NCBI RefSeq assembly: GCF_029227915.1
Contig: NC_079885.1
Coordinates: forward strand, 13,095,001 to 13,159,000
DNA: 64,000 nucleotides
DNA from: Hydractinia symbiolongicarpus
Lineage: Eukaryota > Cnidaria > Hydrozoa > Anthoathecata > Hydractiniidae
Direction: 5' to 3'
This document shows positions 46,401-58,722 of the stretch, in pieces. The position numbers and the translations under genes were made by a program. Each line of letters starts with the position of its first letter. The first letter of the stretch is position 1. Below the pieces are notes generated by a model that was not told where the DNA came from, did not search any database, and was given only the letters and a program-made list of their open reading frames with translations.

Positions 46401-47644
46401 TGAATAATGAAACTATTGGAAAACAGTCATGAAAAATTCCAGAACAATGCCTGAAATATCAAAACCAGTACTCTGCAGTTATTGGCCGTATTATCTGATC
46501 ACTCTTCGTACACGCCAAAGGATTTTTTGTAAAAACTCTAAATTTTTTTTGATTTTTTTGCTAGCAATCTCTCTTTTTTTAAAAGAAAATTTCTAGCCTT
46601 CGGCGTATGCCCTACTCCAAAATTCGGATAATCACGGATGGACATTCTCAATTTTTTTTTCTAATCGTAAGAAGAAACCAAAAAAAAAGAAATTCAAGAA
46701 TAACAAAAACTGTATAGCATTTTTATTTTTTTGTTTTTGTTATTACACGATAAATTGAACATAGCTTACAAGTGGACGTCGTTGGGTTGCAATATGATTC
46801 TAACGATACATGTAAGATAGCGAGACCAATCTCTGACTCTTTTATAGTTCGAAGATGGTGACTGCAATAAAATTTTTAGTATTAATAGACAACTGGCATG
46901 AATAAATTACCAATACAGGCTATCAGTTGTAAATTGGGTTTATGATTGCAACGAGCGAAATATTTGGTAACAAATAACAAGGACAGGGAAAACTCTCGTT
47001 AAATTTCGTCAAGTTTGAATGATGAAAATGAGAAAGGAAATTAATAAATTAGTCCTGCAATGCTGTTAATTGTGGCTAAAATTAGAAAAATTGGGCAAAG
47101 GCAGTTAACCAAAAACACTATAAAAGTTATATCTCACCTTTTTAATTTCGAAATAATTTCACTCATCCATGTTTTTTGTTCCTCCCGGAAATTATTTCGA
47201 TCTTTACTTTCAGAGCATAAAACTATCGTTTGATTTGAAGACATGTCGCGAAATAGTTTTAAGTCTCTCGTTTCTTTTAATACAATGCTACCACCAGCGC
47301 ACTCGACAGCTTTTTTCATTCGTTTGTACTAAATTAGAAAAGTTAAAAGTGAAAGTGTCGTCCTAACTGAATTGTTTTTTCTTATGGAAGCACAATGTTC
47401 ACTGCTCACTGTTTTAGACCAATATAATAAAATTGGTATAAAATATTTTCTGGTTGTATTTCTTATTCTTCTCAAAGTCCAGAATTTAGTCATTTTTTGA
47501 AGCGCGATAAGACTTTTAATAAAGAAATATGTGCCATTTTTTTAAACAATATGTGATCTAACGCTCTGCACATGGTGAAAAATTCAAAGAAAATGAGCTT
47601 GATAAGGCTTAACATACCATTAGCCCCTACTTTTAAAGAAACCT

Positions 47645-47712
<68 letters not shown>

Positions 47713-49665
47713 GCATTAAAACGAGTAATGTTAAGAGGCGTTTCTAACAATTCAAAAGCTACTTTGGAGTTGATAACCTCTAGAACGTTTGCATTTGATA
47801 AATGATTTTTTAGCATTCAAATAAACCAAAAAGCTAATACACAGTATCAAAAGGCAAAAATTATAAAAATAGATTGGGATATTAAACTGTACTTTTTAAA
47901 CAGCAAATTGCCACTTTCTAGGTGCGGTACCACAATAGGCTTGATATCGTTTGTTACCTGCTTAGCTGCAATAGTAATGAAAACTTTTCCAACAAAAAGA
48001 GTTTTTCTTTTAGCATTAGGTGAAAACAGTATTTCCTGGTTGATTAAAGTGTGCTCAGTTACTGGTGGCAAATACCTAAAACGAAATTATTGCAAAGTAA
48101 CAATAGAAAAAGTACATATCGTATACATCTTCCTCTACTAATCTGATTGGAAAAAAGGTAAGAACACGACACTTAACAAAAAAGAGTCACTTTTAGAAAG
48201 TCTTACTCTGATTCTAATGGTAACATATTTCTTTTCTTTTTATCACAAGAATCCAACATATCTTCTAAAAACTTTGGTGTCACAATCCACTTCCCACATG
48301 CTAATGCACAAACAACCTAAAGCCGATAATACACGACCCAATTAATCGAATTCGATTTGTCGAAATTATATTGAGCATTAAAATAAAATCGAAACTTCAG
48401 GTGATACACGAGAACAGATTTTGATATTTTTCTTTCGATAAAATGTCTTCAGAGAGCGAAGACAGAGTTAAACTCGCTGCTATTGCAGTAATTATTTCAG
48501 CAACAAAAAATTTAAGAAAACGTTAGAACCGTCGTATGTGGACGAAAAGACCTGGCTGAAGAAAAGACCTAATTTTAGAGTGTGTGATATGTTATTAAAA
48601 AAATTTCGGTTAGAGCAAGAAGATTATTTTAATTTTCTTTGGATTCTTCTGTTAATAAGCTCCAGAGCGCTTCTTCCACATCCATTCAGTGATGAAAACC
48701 TCGTTAAATTTTTTTTAATCTTTCTTTTAAGACATGTTTTTAAACATCCCCTAGTAATGTTTATTTTTCATATAAAAATACTAAAATTTTTTTTCTAAAC
48801 GCACATTTGATCATTTGATCATTTTCTAAACGCACATTTGATCATTTGATTAGTTAAAAACCTTTCGATTAATCGAAAAAGTTAAACCGATCCGACTTTT
48901 AAAAGTCTGAACATGCCGAAAGCATACGATTTTTGCATGATACACGATCCAATTTGGCAAATTTGTCGAAATCGACAAATCGAATTCGATTAATCAAATC
49001 GTGAATCACCACCTTAAAACAAATTTTTAAACAATTGAAAAGAATAATTTGCACAGTTAGTGCAATGTAAAAACAGGGTTTAAAATAACACAAAAACCAT
49101 AAAGTGTTAGAGTAGCACAAATAAGATTAAAAACACACCTTGTGTACCTCAGTTATTAAACGAGATGGTATTTTTTTCCTACATTAATAATAAAATATTT
49201 TTGTTTGTTTGTATTTGTGCTTATTCTAATTTTCATAAATTTTGGAAAATCAGCGTTTCATATTTTTAATTAACGCAAGCAGTTGCTGTTTTTGTAGCAT
49301 TTAATCAGCTTAAGTGGAATTATAAGGTATCCCTTTTTAAAAATGTTTTATCAGGAAACAAACACGTGAACAATGTGTTAAAGCAAACAGCTGTTATATT
49401 GAGAAAAATTTGTAAAAGAACCATTCTTCGACAAGAAAAACAGTATAAAAAATTCTGACTACTAAAAGTAGAGTGATTAAAATGGATAAATGAATGAATG
49501 AATAAAAAAATTTGACAAAAATCCACATGAAATATAATCATGTCAACTTTAAACACATAAAAAAGCATGTATATATTGAGTATTTTTTCACCTTGATTGT
49601 GAAGACTAGTTTCTCCATAATTAAATGAGTTGCCTCAGCTGCCCAATCAGATTTGATATTACCAC
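40436..49665 (-). CDS. Nibrin (NBN/NBS1), MRE11-RAD50-NBN complex subunit; 5' exons not found
   Basis: Exons, 5' to 3': 49592-49665, 48207-48316, 47958-48075, 47138-47328, 46770-46861, 46146-46195, 44763-44845, 43283-44249, 41239-41418, 40963-41070, 40611-40660 and 40436-40481. All junctions are in phase and GT-AG. They encode 688 residues plus stop. BRCT1 shows GNIKSDWAAEATHLIM and VVCALACGKWIVTPKFLE. The BRCT linker has PPVTEHTL, and BRCT2 starts YKRMKKAVECAGGSIVL. TIKESEIGLAILHVSLESYC matches the human PIPEAEIGLAVIF...NYCDP segment. The 967-nt exon is an acidic, Ser-rich linker (IDDDDDDFNFG). The C-terminus has TEFAPLVI and KNFKVFKK, equivalent to the MRE11-binding KNFKKFKK of vertebrates, then an acidic EEEKESRSMDQLF tail. 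Nibrin brings MRE11-RAD50 and ATM to DNA breaks in the nucleus. The FHA domain (about 130 residues upstream) was not located between 49666 and 53500. Confidence 0.93.
41535..42035. mobile_element. Pogo/Tigger-like MITE, 501 bp, in an NBN intron
   Basis: The ends are CAGTGGACTCTTGATAACTC at the left and, reverse complemented, CAATTGACTCTTGATAACTC at the right, each flanked by TA. Subterminal TCGAGTTTTCG and TTCGAGTATTTGAG motifs repeat. The ends and TA duplication match Tc1/mariner pogo-type MITEs. It is non-coding. Confidence 0.82.
42290..43240. repeat. Minisatellite, roughly 27 units, with a higher-order duplication (NBN intron)
   Basis: The unit is AAAAACACCACACATCAGTAAAATG with a variable A/C-rich spacer (31-42 bp). 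A block of about 325 bp, including the variant CATCAGTAATATG, is duplicated (42651 and 42976 are equivalent points). It ends about 40 bp from the large NBN exon at 43283. The interval is too regular in unit and too irregular in spacing to be anything but a tandem array. Confidence 0.9.
45427..45625. repeat. Minisatellite, about five units of 40 bp (NBN intron)
   Basis: The units follow GCAACTTTCCAGATTTTTCC and AGGAGTTTTTTCTCTATT, beginning near 45429, 45463, 45505, 45543 and 45585. Pyrimidine-rich on the plus strand. The open frames across it are a by-product of the repeat. Confidence 0.7.
47644..47713. repeat. (GACA)n microsatellite in an NBN intron
   Basis: About 17 copies of the tetranucleotide CAGA/GACA in a row. 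The apparent protein repeat on the minus strand is a shadow of it. Confidence 0.95.
48321..49014 (+). mobile_element. Harbinger deletion derivative inserted 4 bp from an NBN splice acceptor
   Basis: The inverted ends are AGCCGATAATACACGA and, reverse complemented, AGGTGGTGATTCACGA. Both continue to ATTAATCGAATTCGATTTG and TCGA. TAA flanks both sides (48318-48320 and 49015-49017), the 3-bp TWA duplication of PIF/Harbinger elements. The interior keeps only a decayed transposase N-terminus (MSSESEDRVKLAAIAVII, then KKRPNFRVCDMLLKKFR and EDYFNFLW). The catalytic domain is deleted. Confidence 0.85.
48443..48798 (+). pseudogene. Truncated HARBI1-type transposase N-terminus
   Basis: The frame from the ATG at 48443 reads MSSESEDRVKLAAIAVIISA and stops after about 27 codons. 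A shifted frame continues RRMWTKRP and LKKRPNFRVCDMLLKKFRL, the RRxWVRPW...R..G.Y..L..EL pattern of HARBI1-type proteins. No DDE residues follow. Confidence 0.65.
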
Positions 49666-50060
49666 CTTGTCAAGTGAAAATACATTATTATAAAGCAGTT
49701 TAAAGGGAAGCTGAAGTACTTTCACAAGCTGGACCTACCTTAAAGATTTGTATGAGAAATTCCCAAATGATATAACCACTTTTTGTTAAAACTTTGTATG
49801 ACTCCAGATATAGCTTTTTAAATACTTGCTTTTCTTGCCACAACCGTCATTACGAACTTAGTTCCAGTCTTTTTTTAGTGCCAACTAACTCTATTACGTA
49901 TTACGACAGGTCCGCTTTAATTATTAGTGCCGGTTATAGCCAAAACAGATGCCATCTCATCGCAAAGTGAAAAAAAGTTCTATACGAACGATTGTTAGCT
50001 AAGCAATCAAACGAAAAATTAAATGCATGTGCATGATTTATATTTCAAGGGACTTTTCAA
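49666..50060. other. Region upstream of the first recognised NBN exon
   Basis: The missing FHA-coding exons should lie upstream of 49665. Short acceptor-donor pairs exist (for example a CTTTCCCAG...GTAAGC pair near 50365-50385), but none encodes a convincing FHA motif. Confidence 0.4.
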
Positions 50061-50136
50061 TCTCGTCCCAAGGGCATCATGTATCTTTTCTGACCCCGGG
50101 ACGGCGATACGAACATGGCCCTGGAGGAGGCTGGTC
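50061..50136 (+). mobile_element. Short palindromic MITE, about 75 bp (copy 3)
   Basis: The left end is CTCGTCCCAAGGGCATCATG and the right end GGCCCTGGAGGAGGCTGG. The interior CCCCGGGACGGCGATACGAA matches, inverted, the interior of copy 4 at 52727. Confidence 0.72.
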
Positions 50137-52726
50137 CGATATGAAACCTGATTGGCGCGGATATGTGACATAACTATTGGGTCATACAAAACATTTTGGC
50201 GAGGCGGCGAGTCTGTGACGAACAGGAGGAAGCTGTTCGTATTAAAATGGCGGAGGAGCTGTATCAGTATATATCATGTTTTTTTTCAAAGTGAAAAATT
50301 TAATAAAAAGCATTACTAAGCAATAAAAGTATAAAATAAGACATCATAAAGTAATACAGCTTACATGGAAATATTTCAATAGCTGGGAAAGTTTAATAAA
50401 ACTAGAAAAGTAGCTAGCTAGCACACTATACCTAGCAAACTATCAAGATAAGAACAAAAAAAAAGAAACTCAACTTGTTTCCAAGTCGCCTTATGCAAAG
50501 ATTGACGTTACATAAAATTACTAGCTGAGAGACCTAGTGCCGCCAACGTCCTTTACAGACAAAATAATTTTGCACAAAATATCAATGTTTTTTTTACAGA
50601 ATGTATCATTACGTTTTAAATTATATCAGGCTGTTATTAGTGGGCATGTTTTATTACTTTATATGGTTTGGTTACCATAAAAAATATAAAAACCCAGTAG
50701 GTTAACTGTCAGAGCCATTTTATCATTGAATGCACATTTACCCGGCTTAATTCAAGAAAATTCAAAGTGCAATAACTTCGGTAAAAAAATAAATTTATTA
50801 ACTTGAAACTTGTTATGGAGTACTTTTAGACCAATCTGATAAAAGATAATCTTACACAAGGCATAAAAAAATTACACAGCTATTTTGAGGAAGAGAAAAG
50901 GTAGGAAGATTTACTTAAACTGATTTTTGCTAGGTCTTTTTTACCACACTATGAAGAAATTTCAGAAAATCGAACTCAATCAAATTTTAAGTCACACTTT
51001 GATTGAGCGCTCAATCTGACATATGGTTCAATCCAGGATGTACTGAAGATAGTGGTAGATATTGAACAGCTCACCACTGTGATATATTATTTCAAGAGTT
51101 GTAATACTAATTACAACACTTGTGAAAAATGACAAAAAAAGTGTAGAAACCGAGTATATAGTATATATAGCGTCCAATAACTTCAGCAAAAATTAAAATA
51201 TTGACTTAACATTTGGTATGATATGGTTTTAGATTGGTTTGATGAAATTGAGCCAAAAAATAGTTCTATTATCATCATACTTCAGTTTCAAAATTTAGCC
51301 CTTTTCAGAGACGCATTTTTGACAGCATATCAATTTTGACTAAGATACAGTTCAGAAAATTTTAAAAGCTATTCTAACCTCAAAAATATGTCAAATAAGA
51401 TTTAACCTAAAATTATGCCAGTAAACGAAAAAATAGTTGCAAATAATATGTTTTTGCTGATATATTTTTTTGATTGGATGCTCTTCTTATGAGAATACTT
51501 AATTAATGTTCACGGTTAGCTAGTTTGGCATTTTAAGTATTTTCCAAGCAGAATAATAACAATAAATAGATATCAATTAAAAATCGTTTTTTGAACAGCA
51601 GCAGAATTTTGATGAGCTTTAAGTGGGACTTTATAAAAATAAATTTGGTCCAAAATCCCCAAAATAATTTCCTCAAAAACTTATTCCCTAAACATTTTTT
51701 CCTTTTAAGGTAGCAATACTTTGCTGTTGGTAAAGTCGTATACCAATTCTTTCTAAACTATTAAAGCAGTGATACATTGAATTGACAAAACAGAACACAT
51801 GTGGACTTGTCGATTTCAATTTTTAAACCAGCATTTTTTTGATAAAATTTTTAGATTATTTATGTTGTAAACAAAAAAACCTTGTTTTTGTATACCTGTG
51901 TGTGCAATAAAATGTGAGCTTGTTGAGTTAAAAATAAAAAAGCTGTAAGGCGTTTTAAAAACATGTCATTATGAAAAGAAAAAGCAGAATTTATTAGTAA
52001 CGGGTGGCTTTTTGAAAATGTCAAGGCCACAAGATGTAAAAGCAAAAAAGACTTCTAAAGTAAATACTTTTTTGAAGCCTTTTTCACCCAATTTAACTGC
52101 AAGCAGTGAGTCCACCATATACGAATTCAGTTTCAGTTAACTATTGTTTAAATAAACTTTGTGCAAAAAAATAATAAAAAAGCAACTTTAGGATTTGTAC
52201 AGCAAAATCTTGGTCATCATATAAAAGCAGTGTAATGCAGACAGAGATATGAACTTACAGTAAATGAGAATTCTAAGGTTCATCCAAAATGAATAAAAAA
52301 TGTAAATGTTAATATGAAGTTAGATTTCTGCCTATCTACTCTCAGTCAGGCACCTAGAATGACAGGACCATTTGAAAATTATGTAGCCACATTTGCACCT
52401 TAGAGAACCAACGAAGTGCTATGGTCAGGTGGGCAAATCATTTACTAATTTCCAAGTTACCTCTAGCTACAAGTTTTGCAACCCAGTGCTTGTAAACAGC
52501 CCGCCTAAATAACATGATTGTATATTTATACATTTAGAAAACAATCAAGGGCAATATATGGGAGCGGTTTGTGTGTTGCGTATGAGAGGAATGAAAAAAG
52601 CTCGCATCGCGTATCTGTGACGTAAAACGCCGAGCTCGCTTAGCTTTGCAAGGTTATATATAAAACTTTGGTTACTTGAGACAAATTTCATTAAATATTA
52701 CACACAGAAAAACTGTGTATTGGAGG
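50137..52726. other. Non-coding region with dispersed repeats
   Basis: 51170-51400 matches 37380-37580 (GACAGCATATCAATTTTGAC). Otherwise A+T-rich DNA. NBN FHA exons were looked for here and not found. Confidence 0.4.
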
Positions 52727-52820
52727 GTCACGTGACGAGGCCTCCTCCAGGGCCTTGTTCGTATCACCGTTCCGGGGTCAAAGATACAAAAGATACAAAA
52801 TGCCCTGGGGACGAGGTTGG
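52727..52820 (-). mobile_element. Short palindromic MITE, about 90 bp (copy 4)
   Basis: GTCACGTGACGAGGCCTCCTC opens it at 52727-52747. CCAGGGCC follows, and GCCCTGGGGACGAGGTTGG closes it. A short internal duplication (AAGATACAAAAGATACAAAA) distinguishes it from copy 3. Confidence 0.72.
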
Positions 52821-52954
52821 GGACTTATACACCTTACAAATCTGATCAAAACGACCTTTAACCGAAGTTGCCCCAAAATGAACAGCTGTTTTTACTTATT
52901 CCAGCGCACTAGTTGCTAGCCCATATAGAAAATCCACAAGATTTTTCTTATCAT

Positions 52955-53150
52955 TGCTATTTATAGTTACCGTTTTATACGGCGACATCAAAGGAAAATG
53001 AACACATCCACTTTGCCTGTTACAGAGACACAGAACTGGCGTATTATTATAGAGATAGTCGTTAGCCCGTGGAAAAATCCACGGGTTCGCCCATCGCAGT
53101 TAAGCTACCATTTTGCGTGACAGATAAACGGACGGACGGACAGACGTATA
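52955..53150 (-). mobile_element. Two abutting Helitron-like fragments
   Basis: 52955-53054 is the tail of a long-form element (CATCAAAGGAAAATGAACAC to GCGTATTATTATAGAGA). 53055-53150 is a short-form unit with TAGTCGTTAG, the CCCGTGGAAAAATCCACGGG hairpin and GGACGGACAGACG. They join without spacer, as in the 27-kb array. Confidence 0.65.
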
Positions 53151-53535
53151 CAATTTAGAAAGAATTGTAAGATAATTCGTATTCTGGAATGTTCTTATCT
53201 TTTCGCAAAATTTAAATTGTTTTGGTTTTATAAGCAATGTTTTGAGCCTGTGGCTTTTTTTTATTTTGTTCTATCGGAAAAATCAGAGGATTGTGTTCTT
53301 ACAAAAAAAGACGTGTGTAGCTATATTTTGTGTTGTTTTAAGTTGTCAGCAGCATATATTATTTTGCTTTTTTTTCTCCTCTAGCCGTCTTTTTTCTTGC
53401 GTTCTTTTTTGCAAGAAGCACTGAATACAAGAGGACTAGCGAAATTTTAAGTCACAATGTTGCTTGCCTTGAACTACAGAACCACACCTTTACATGATCA
53501 ATTATAACTTTTCTCATGACAAAGACAAAGTTTTC

Positions 53536-53643
53536 TTATTTAATTTCAGGCCACGCAATCTGCTTTATCAACACACGATAATCTACGTTGTTTCTGGCAT
53601 TTAGGTTTAGAATTGTTGGTAAAGGGTTGTATGGATCATCACA
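53536..53643 (-). CDS. Possible terminal exon of an unrecognised gene
   Basis: On the minus strand a CTTTTTTAG acceptor is followed by 35 codons in phase 0 (CDDPYNPLPTILNLNARNN, then VDYRVLIKQIAWPEIK) and TAA. The other two frames are closed, and the composition is protein-like. Upstream on the same strand, 53846-53960 reads LKYVHLISDYVENPQYFILK, faintly like a Tudor-domain segment (V..V..P..F...F), but without clean splice sites. I cannot name the gene. Confidence 0.4.
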   Translation of the reverse strand, partial: CDDPYNPLPTILNLNARNNVDYRVLIKQIAWPEIK

Positions 53644-54139
53644 CTAAAAAAGAAAAAGTTTTGTGTTCTAACTGGTTGATTTTTACATTTTGTGTAAATT
53701 TTTGTGGGACAGAATGGTATGCAAATGAAATGACTGATTTTTGTAGATTTACATTTAATGTTTTCTAAACTATGGCTTTTTCATATTTTTGTATGAGCTT
53801 TTAAGGGAAAGACAATATTCAAAATGTGTAAAGAACTTCTTTTTGTTGATTTGTGCTAACTTTTGCAGGCCAACTTTTTGAAATTTCAGAATAAAATACT
53901 GAGGGTTTTCAACATAATCACTTATAAGATGTACATATTTGAGATGGGTTATTTCTGACATTGTTATTATCCGTGTTGTGACTGTTAGTGTTCTTACTGT
54001 TGGTTTTGTGAGTATTGGTGTGTCAATGTTGTGAGTGTCATTGTTGTAACTTTTTATCAACTAGATTTTGCACCTTGCAAGCTGTTCTTTTTTTTCTTTT
54101 GTGTTAGATTTGACATTTTGTGTAAGATTTTAAGAACAT

Positions 54140-57100
54140 TTTTTTTGTATATGTATTGCTTACGTCAGCAAAACATCTAAAGCAACTTATTTTTTTAATG
54201 GCTATTTGCCTAAATGGATTTTTCCACGGGCCTTATCGACTAGTCTATATAATAATACGCCAGTTCTGTGTCTCTGTAACAGGCAAAGCGGATATGTTCA
54301 TTTTCCTTTGATCTTACCGAAATTTTCTTTGAAGTAACCGAAAAATGCATGTCTAATATGTTAAAATTTCTGATGTTACGGCGCGACGTCAATAACACTA
54401 CTTTAACGAAGCCGTTACAGTGCACTTAAAACTTTGAGGCCAAATAACTTGGAAACGAGGTGGTGACGTCAATGATTTTTCACCGCGTGGGTAACTAGGG
54501 ACCACCTAGGACCAATTTGGGTAATTTTCCCAAACTTGGGTCCCGGAATCCGTTTCGGAGTGGAAGGATTGATGACGTCATCAAAAAACCTTTAAACCCC
54601 AAAATCTCTTTAACTGTTTCTCAAAAGTACTTGATCCTATACATTTTCTTGATCAGTGTTTCAAGAACTATATGATGAATGCAACGGGTGTACGAATTTG
54701 TGAAGAAATTTTTTTGAAACTTTTGGTAGGGACTTTCCTGACGTCAGCAAAATTTTTAAACCCTTATATCTCCTTAAGCGTTTGTCAAAAACATACGATA
54801 CTATACATTATTTTGAACAGCGTTTCAACCTCTACGCATTACAGACAACAAATGACTAAAATTCACCAATTTTCTTTTTGTATATGCACTGCTGACGTCA
54901 GCAAAAACTGTAAAGCAACCTACATTTCCATTGTTCTTCTGCGCCTTGTGGATTTTTGCACGGGCTTTATCGACTAGTATATAATTATTCTGCATAGATA
55001 AATAGAATGTCTGTATATTTTATATGGCTAGCTTTACAAATCGTGTCCATTATTTCCAGGAAAGGTCATAGCTTCGATAGGGAGTCCTAGTCCGGGGGTA
55101 TGGTAGCATAATATTGAATTGCCGCCAAGGGGAATCGAACCCCGTTCTCCCGCACAAAGTGCCAGAGTTATAACCACGAAGCTATGGCGCCATTGGAAAG
55201 GGCTAACTATTCTGTTACTGGCTAATTATCAGTTCTCCTTGTGCCTAATTTGCTTGAAAATCTTTCTTGAGATCAACCCAAAGTATCACAAAATATTTTT
55301 CTAAGATTTCTTAGAAATGACCTGATTTTTAAAAATCTCATAAAATATACCTGTGCATGATATCGCATGGATTTGTATCTTTGTATTAAATTCCTTTTTT
55401 AAATCAAAGAGACAAAGAGAGGTTAAAAAAGAGACAATATTTAAACAACCTGGTTTTAATGTAGTTTATGGTTAAATTGTATTCTTGTTTCTTATTTTTA
55501 AAACGTACTTTCTCTTTCAGATCAGCTGTTATCAAACCATGCACCATCACCATTTTCAAAAAATTTTCAACAAGAGAGGAAATTTTGAAGGCCTAAATAC
55601 TGAAATGCTAATATGTATTTATTGCTGAATTAATAAACAATGAACTACTTCATCATTTAAATTGCGCTCGTTCAGAAGTTATTACATTGGAATCGTCAAG
55701 TTTCTACATAGCAAGACTTGTATTCTGGAATTTCCAGAATTTTCCAGATCACTTTTAAAAATATCCAGTTAAGGTTTTAACTGTTATTTTAGAATACTTC
55801 ATATAGCTATGTCGAATTTTTATTTTTTATTTATTGAGTTGTATTTTAACATTGCAGGTTAGTTACAAAAATAGTTAAGAATCGTGATACTCGTGATTTG
55901 TTTACCCCATAATTCTCCGTTTTCAAGGTCTACTTTAAATTTCAAAATCTTTCAGGCTAATGACGGAAATCTTAAAGCCGCAGGGTATTTTGTTATTGTT
56001 CTCCCGCCAAGGTAAAATTTTTCATGGTCATCTCGACTAGTCTATATAATAATACGCCAGTTCCGTGTCTCTGTGACAGGAAAAGTTGATATGCTTTGAT
56101 GTCGCCGAAAAATGCATGTCTAATATGTTAAATTTTCTGACGTTACGGCGCGAAGTCAATAACACTACTTTCACGTCAATATCTGATTAAATTAGAAGCC
56201 ATTACAATGCACCCAAGACTTTGAGGCCAAATAACTTGGAAACGAGGTGGTGACGTCAATGATTTTTAACCGCGTGGGTATCTAGGGACCACCTAAGACC
56301 AATTTGGGCAATTTTCCCAAGCCTGGGTCCCAACATCCGTTTCGGAATGGACGGGTTGATGACCTCATCAAAAAACCTTCAAACCCTAAAATCTCTGCAA
56401 CCGTTTCTCAAAAGTACATGATCCTATACATTTTCTTGATCGCCGTTTCAAGATCTATACGATGAAGGCAATAGGTGTAGAAATTTCTAAAAAATTTTTT
56501 TGGGTTTTAACAGGCCATCCCTGACGTCAGCAAAATTTTTAAACTCTTGTATCTTAATAACCGCTCATTAAAACCACACGAACATATGCATTTTCTTGAT
56601 CAGCAATTTAAGCTCTACATAATAGAGGAAGCATGAAAACAAAGTTCTAATTTTTTTTTGTGGATGGGTTGCTGACGTCATCAAAATTTTTATTCTGCCT
56701 CAGTGGATTTCTTTATCAGCAAAATTTTCAAAACCTTATATCCCCTTAGGTGTTTGTCGAAAACATTGATCCTCTACATTATTTTTTATCAGTGTTTTAA
56801 CCTCTACACATCACAGACAGGCGACGAATAAACTAAATTGCATCATTTTTTTGTATCTGCACTGCTGACGTTAGCAAAAAACCAAAACATTTATTTTTTC
56901 ATTGTCCTACCTAAGTGGATTTCTCCACGGGCCTTATCGACTAGTCTATATAATAATACGCCAGTTCTGTCTGTCAGTGACTTTTGCAATGTGGATAAAA
57001 TTTCTTTGATAAAGTCTATAAAACATTGCCTATAAACTTGTTCTGTAAATGAGCAAACTTTGACGTTCAAATAATATTGACTTTAAAGGAAGGTATATTA

Positions 57101-57715
57101 AGATTAGTGAAGCCATTGCATTGCACTTTTAAATTTAAGGCTAAATAACTTGGAAACAGGTGGAAATAAGTGACGTCATTTCTTGCATGGGTAACTAGGG
57201 ACCACCTAGGACCAATTTGAGTAAGTTTCCCAAACCTGGGTCCCCGAATCCGTTTCGGAATGGACGGGTTAATGACTTCATCAAAAAACCTTCAAACCCA
57301 AATATCTCGGCAACCGTTTGTCAAAAGTACTTGATCCTATACATTTTCTTGCTCACCGTTTCAAGATCTATATGATGAAGGCAACAGGTATATTAATTTC
57401 AAAAAAAACATTTGAAGATTTAACTGCCCATTGCTGACATCAGCAAAATTCTTAAACTGTGTTATATCTCATTAACCGTTCATCAAAAGTAGATCATCAT
57501 ATACATTTTCTTGATCAGCAGTTTAAGCTCTATACAATAGAGGCAACGTAAAAACAAGGTTCTATTCTCTTTATTTTTTCAAATAACGCTTTTTATTTTT
57601 TCAAATACGTTTCTTTTTCATTTTTATCCTGCCTCAGTGGATTTTTTCACGGGCTTTATCGACTAGGCTCTATAATAATACACCAGTTCCTTGTGTCTGT
57701 CTGTCACTTTTGCAA
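54140..57715 (+). mobile_element. Plus-strand array of long-form Helitron-like elements, interrupted by copy C
   Basis: Complete units run 54244-54977, 56041-56944 and 56945-57666. A partial unit ends at 54243 and another starts at 57667. Each complete unit starts TCTATATAATAATACGCCAG or a close variant and ends with CACGGGC(C/T)TTATCGACTAG. The interior includes TTGGAAACGAGGTGG, GGACCACCTAGGACCAATTT and several TGACGTCA (for example near 54463, 54571, 54740, 54894, 56249, 56522 and 56673). TC start, hairpin half-sites and CTAG end fit Helitrons. Units 56041 and 56945 are directly tandem. Confidence 0.75.
55063..56035 (-). repeat. Long interspersed repeat, copy C (inverted), with SINE head
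   Basis: It matches copy A 90-1260 in reverse: GCCGCCAAGGGGAATCGAAC (the SINE B box, reverse complement), AACTGATAATTAGCCAGTAACAG reversed, GATCAGCTGTTATCAAACC, and GATTTGTTTACCCCATAATT near the far end. It lies between Helitron-like units. Confidence 0.78.

Positions 57716-58722
<1,007 letters not shown>

Noticed and set aside
47490-47816. Minus-strand ORF with a Val-Cys-Leu-Ser repeat
   Set aside because: The repeat is the (GACA)n microsatellite read through; it lies in an NBN intron.
50365-50385. 18-nt NBN microexon (acceptor CTTTCCCAG, donor GTAAGC)
   Set aside because: The phase could fit the 49665 exon, but the encoded residues do not resemble the segment before BRCT1, and similar chance pairs occur nearby.
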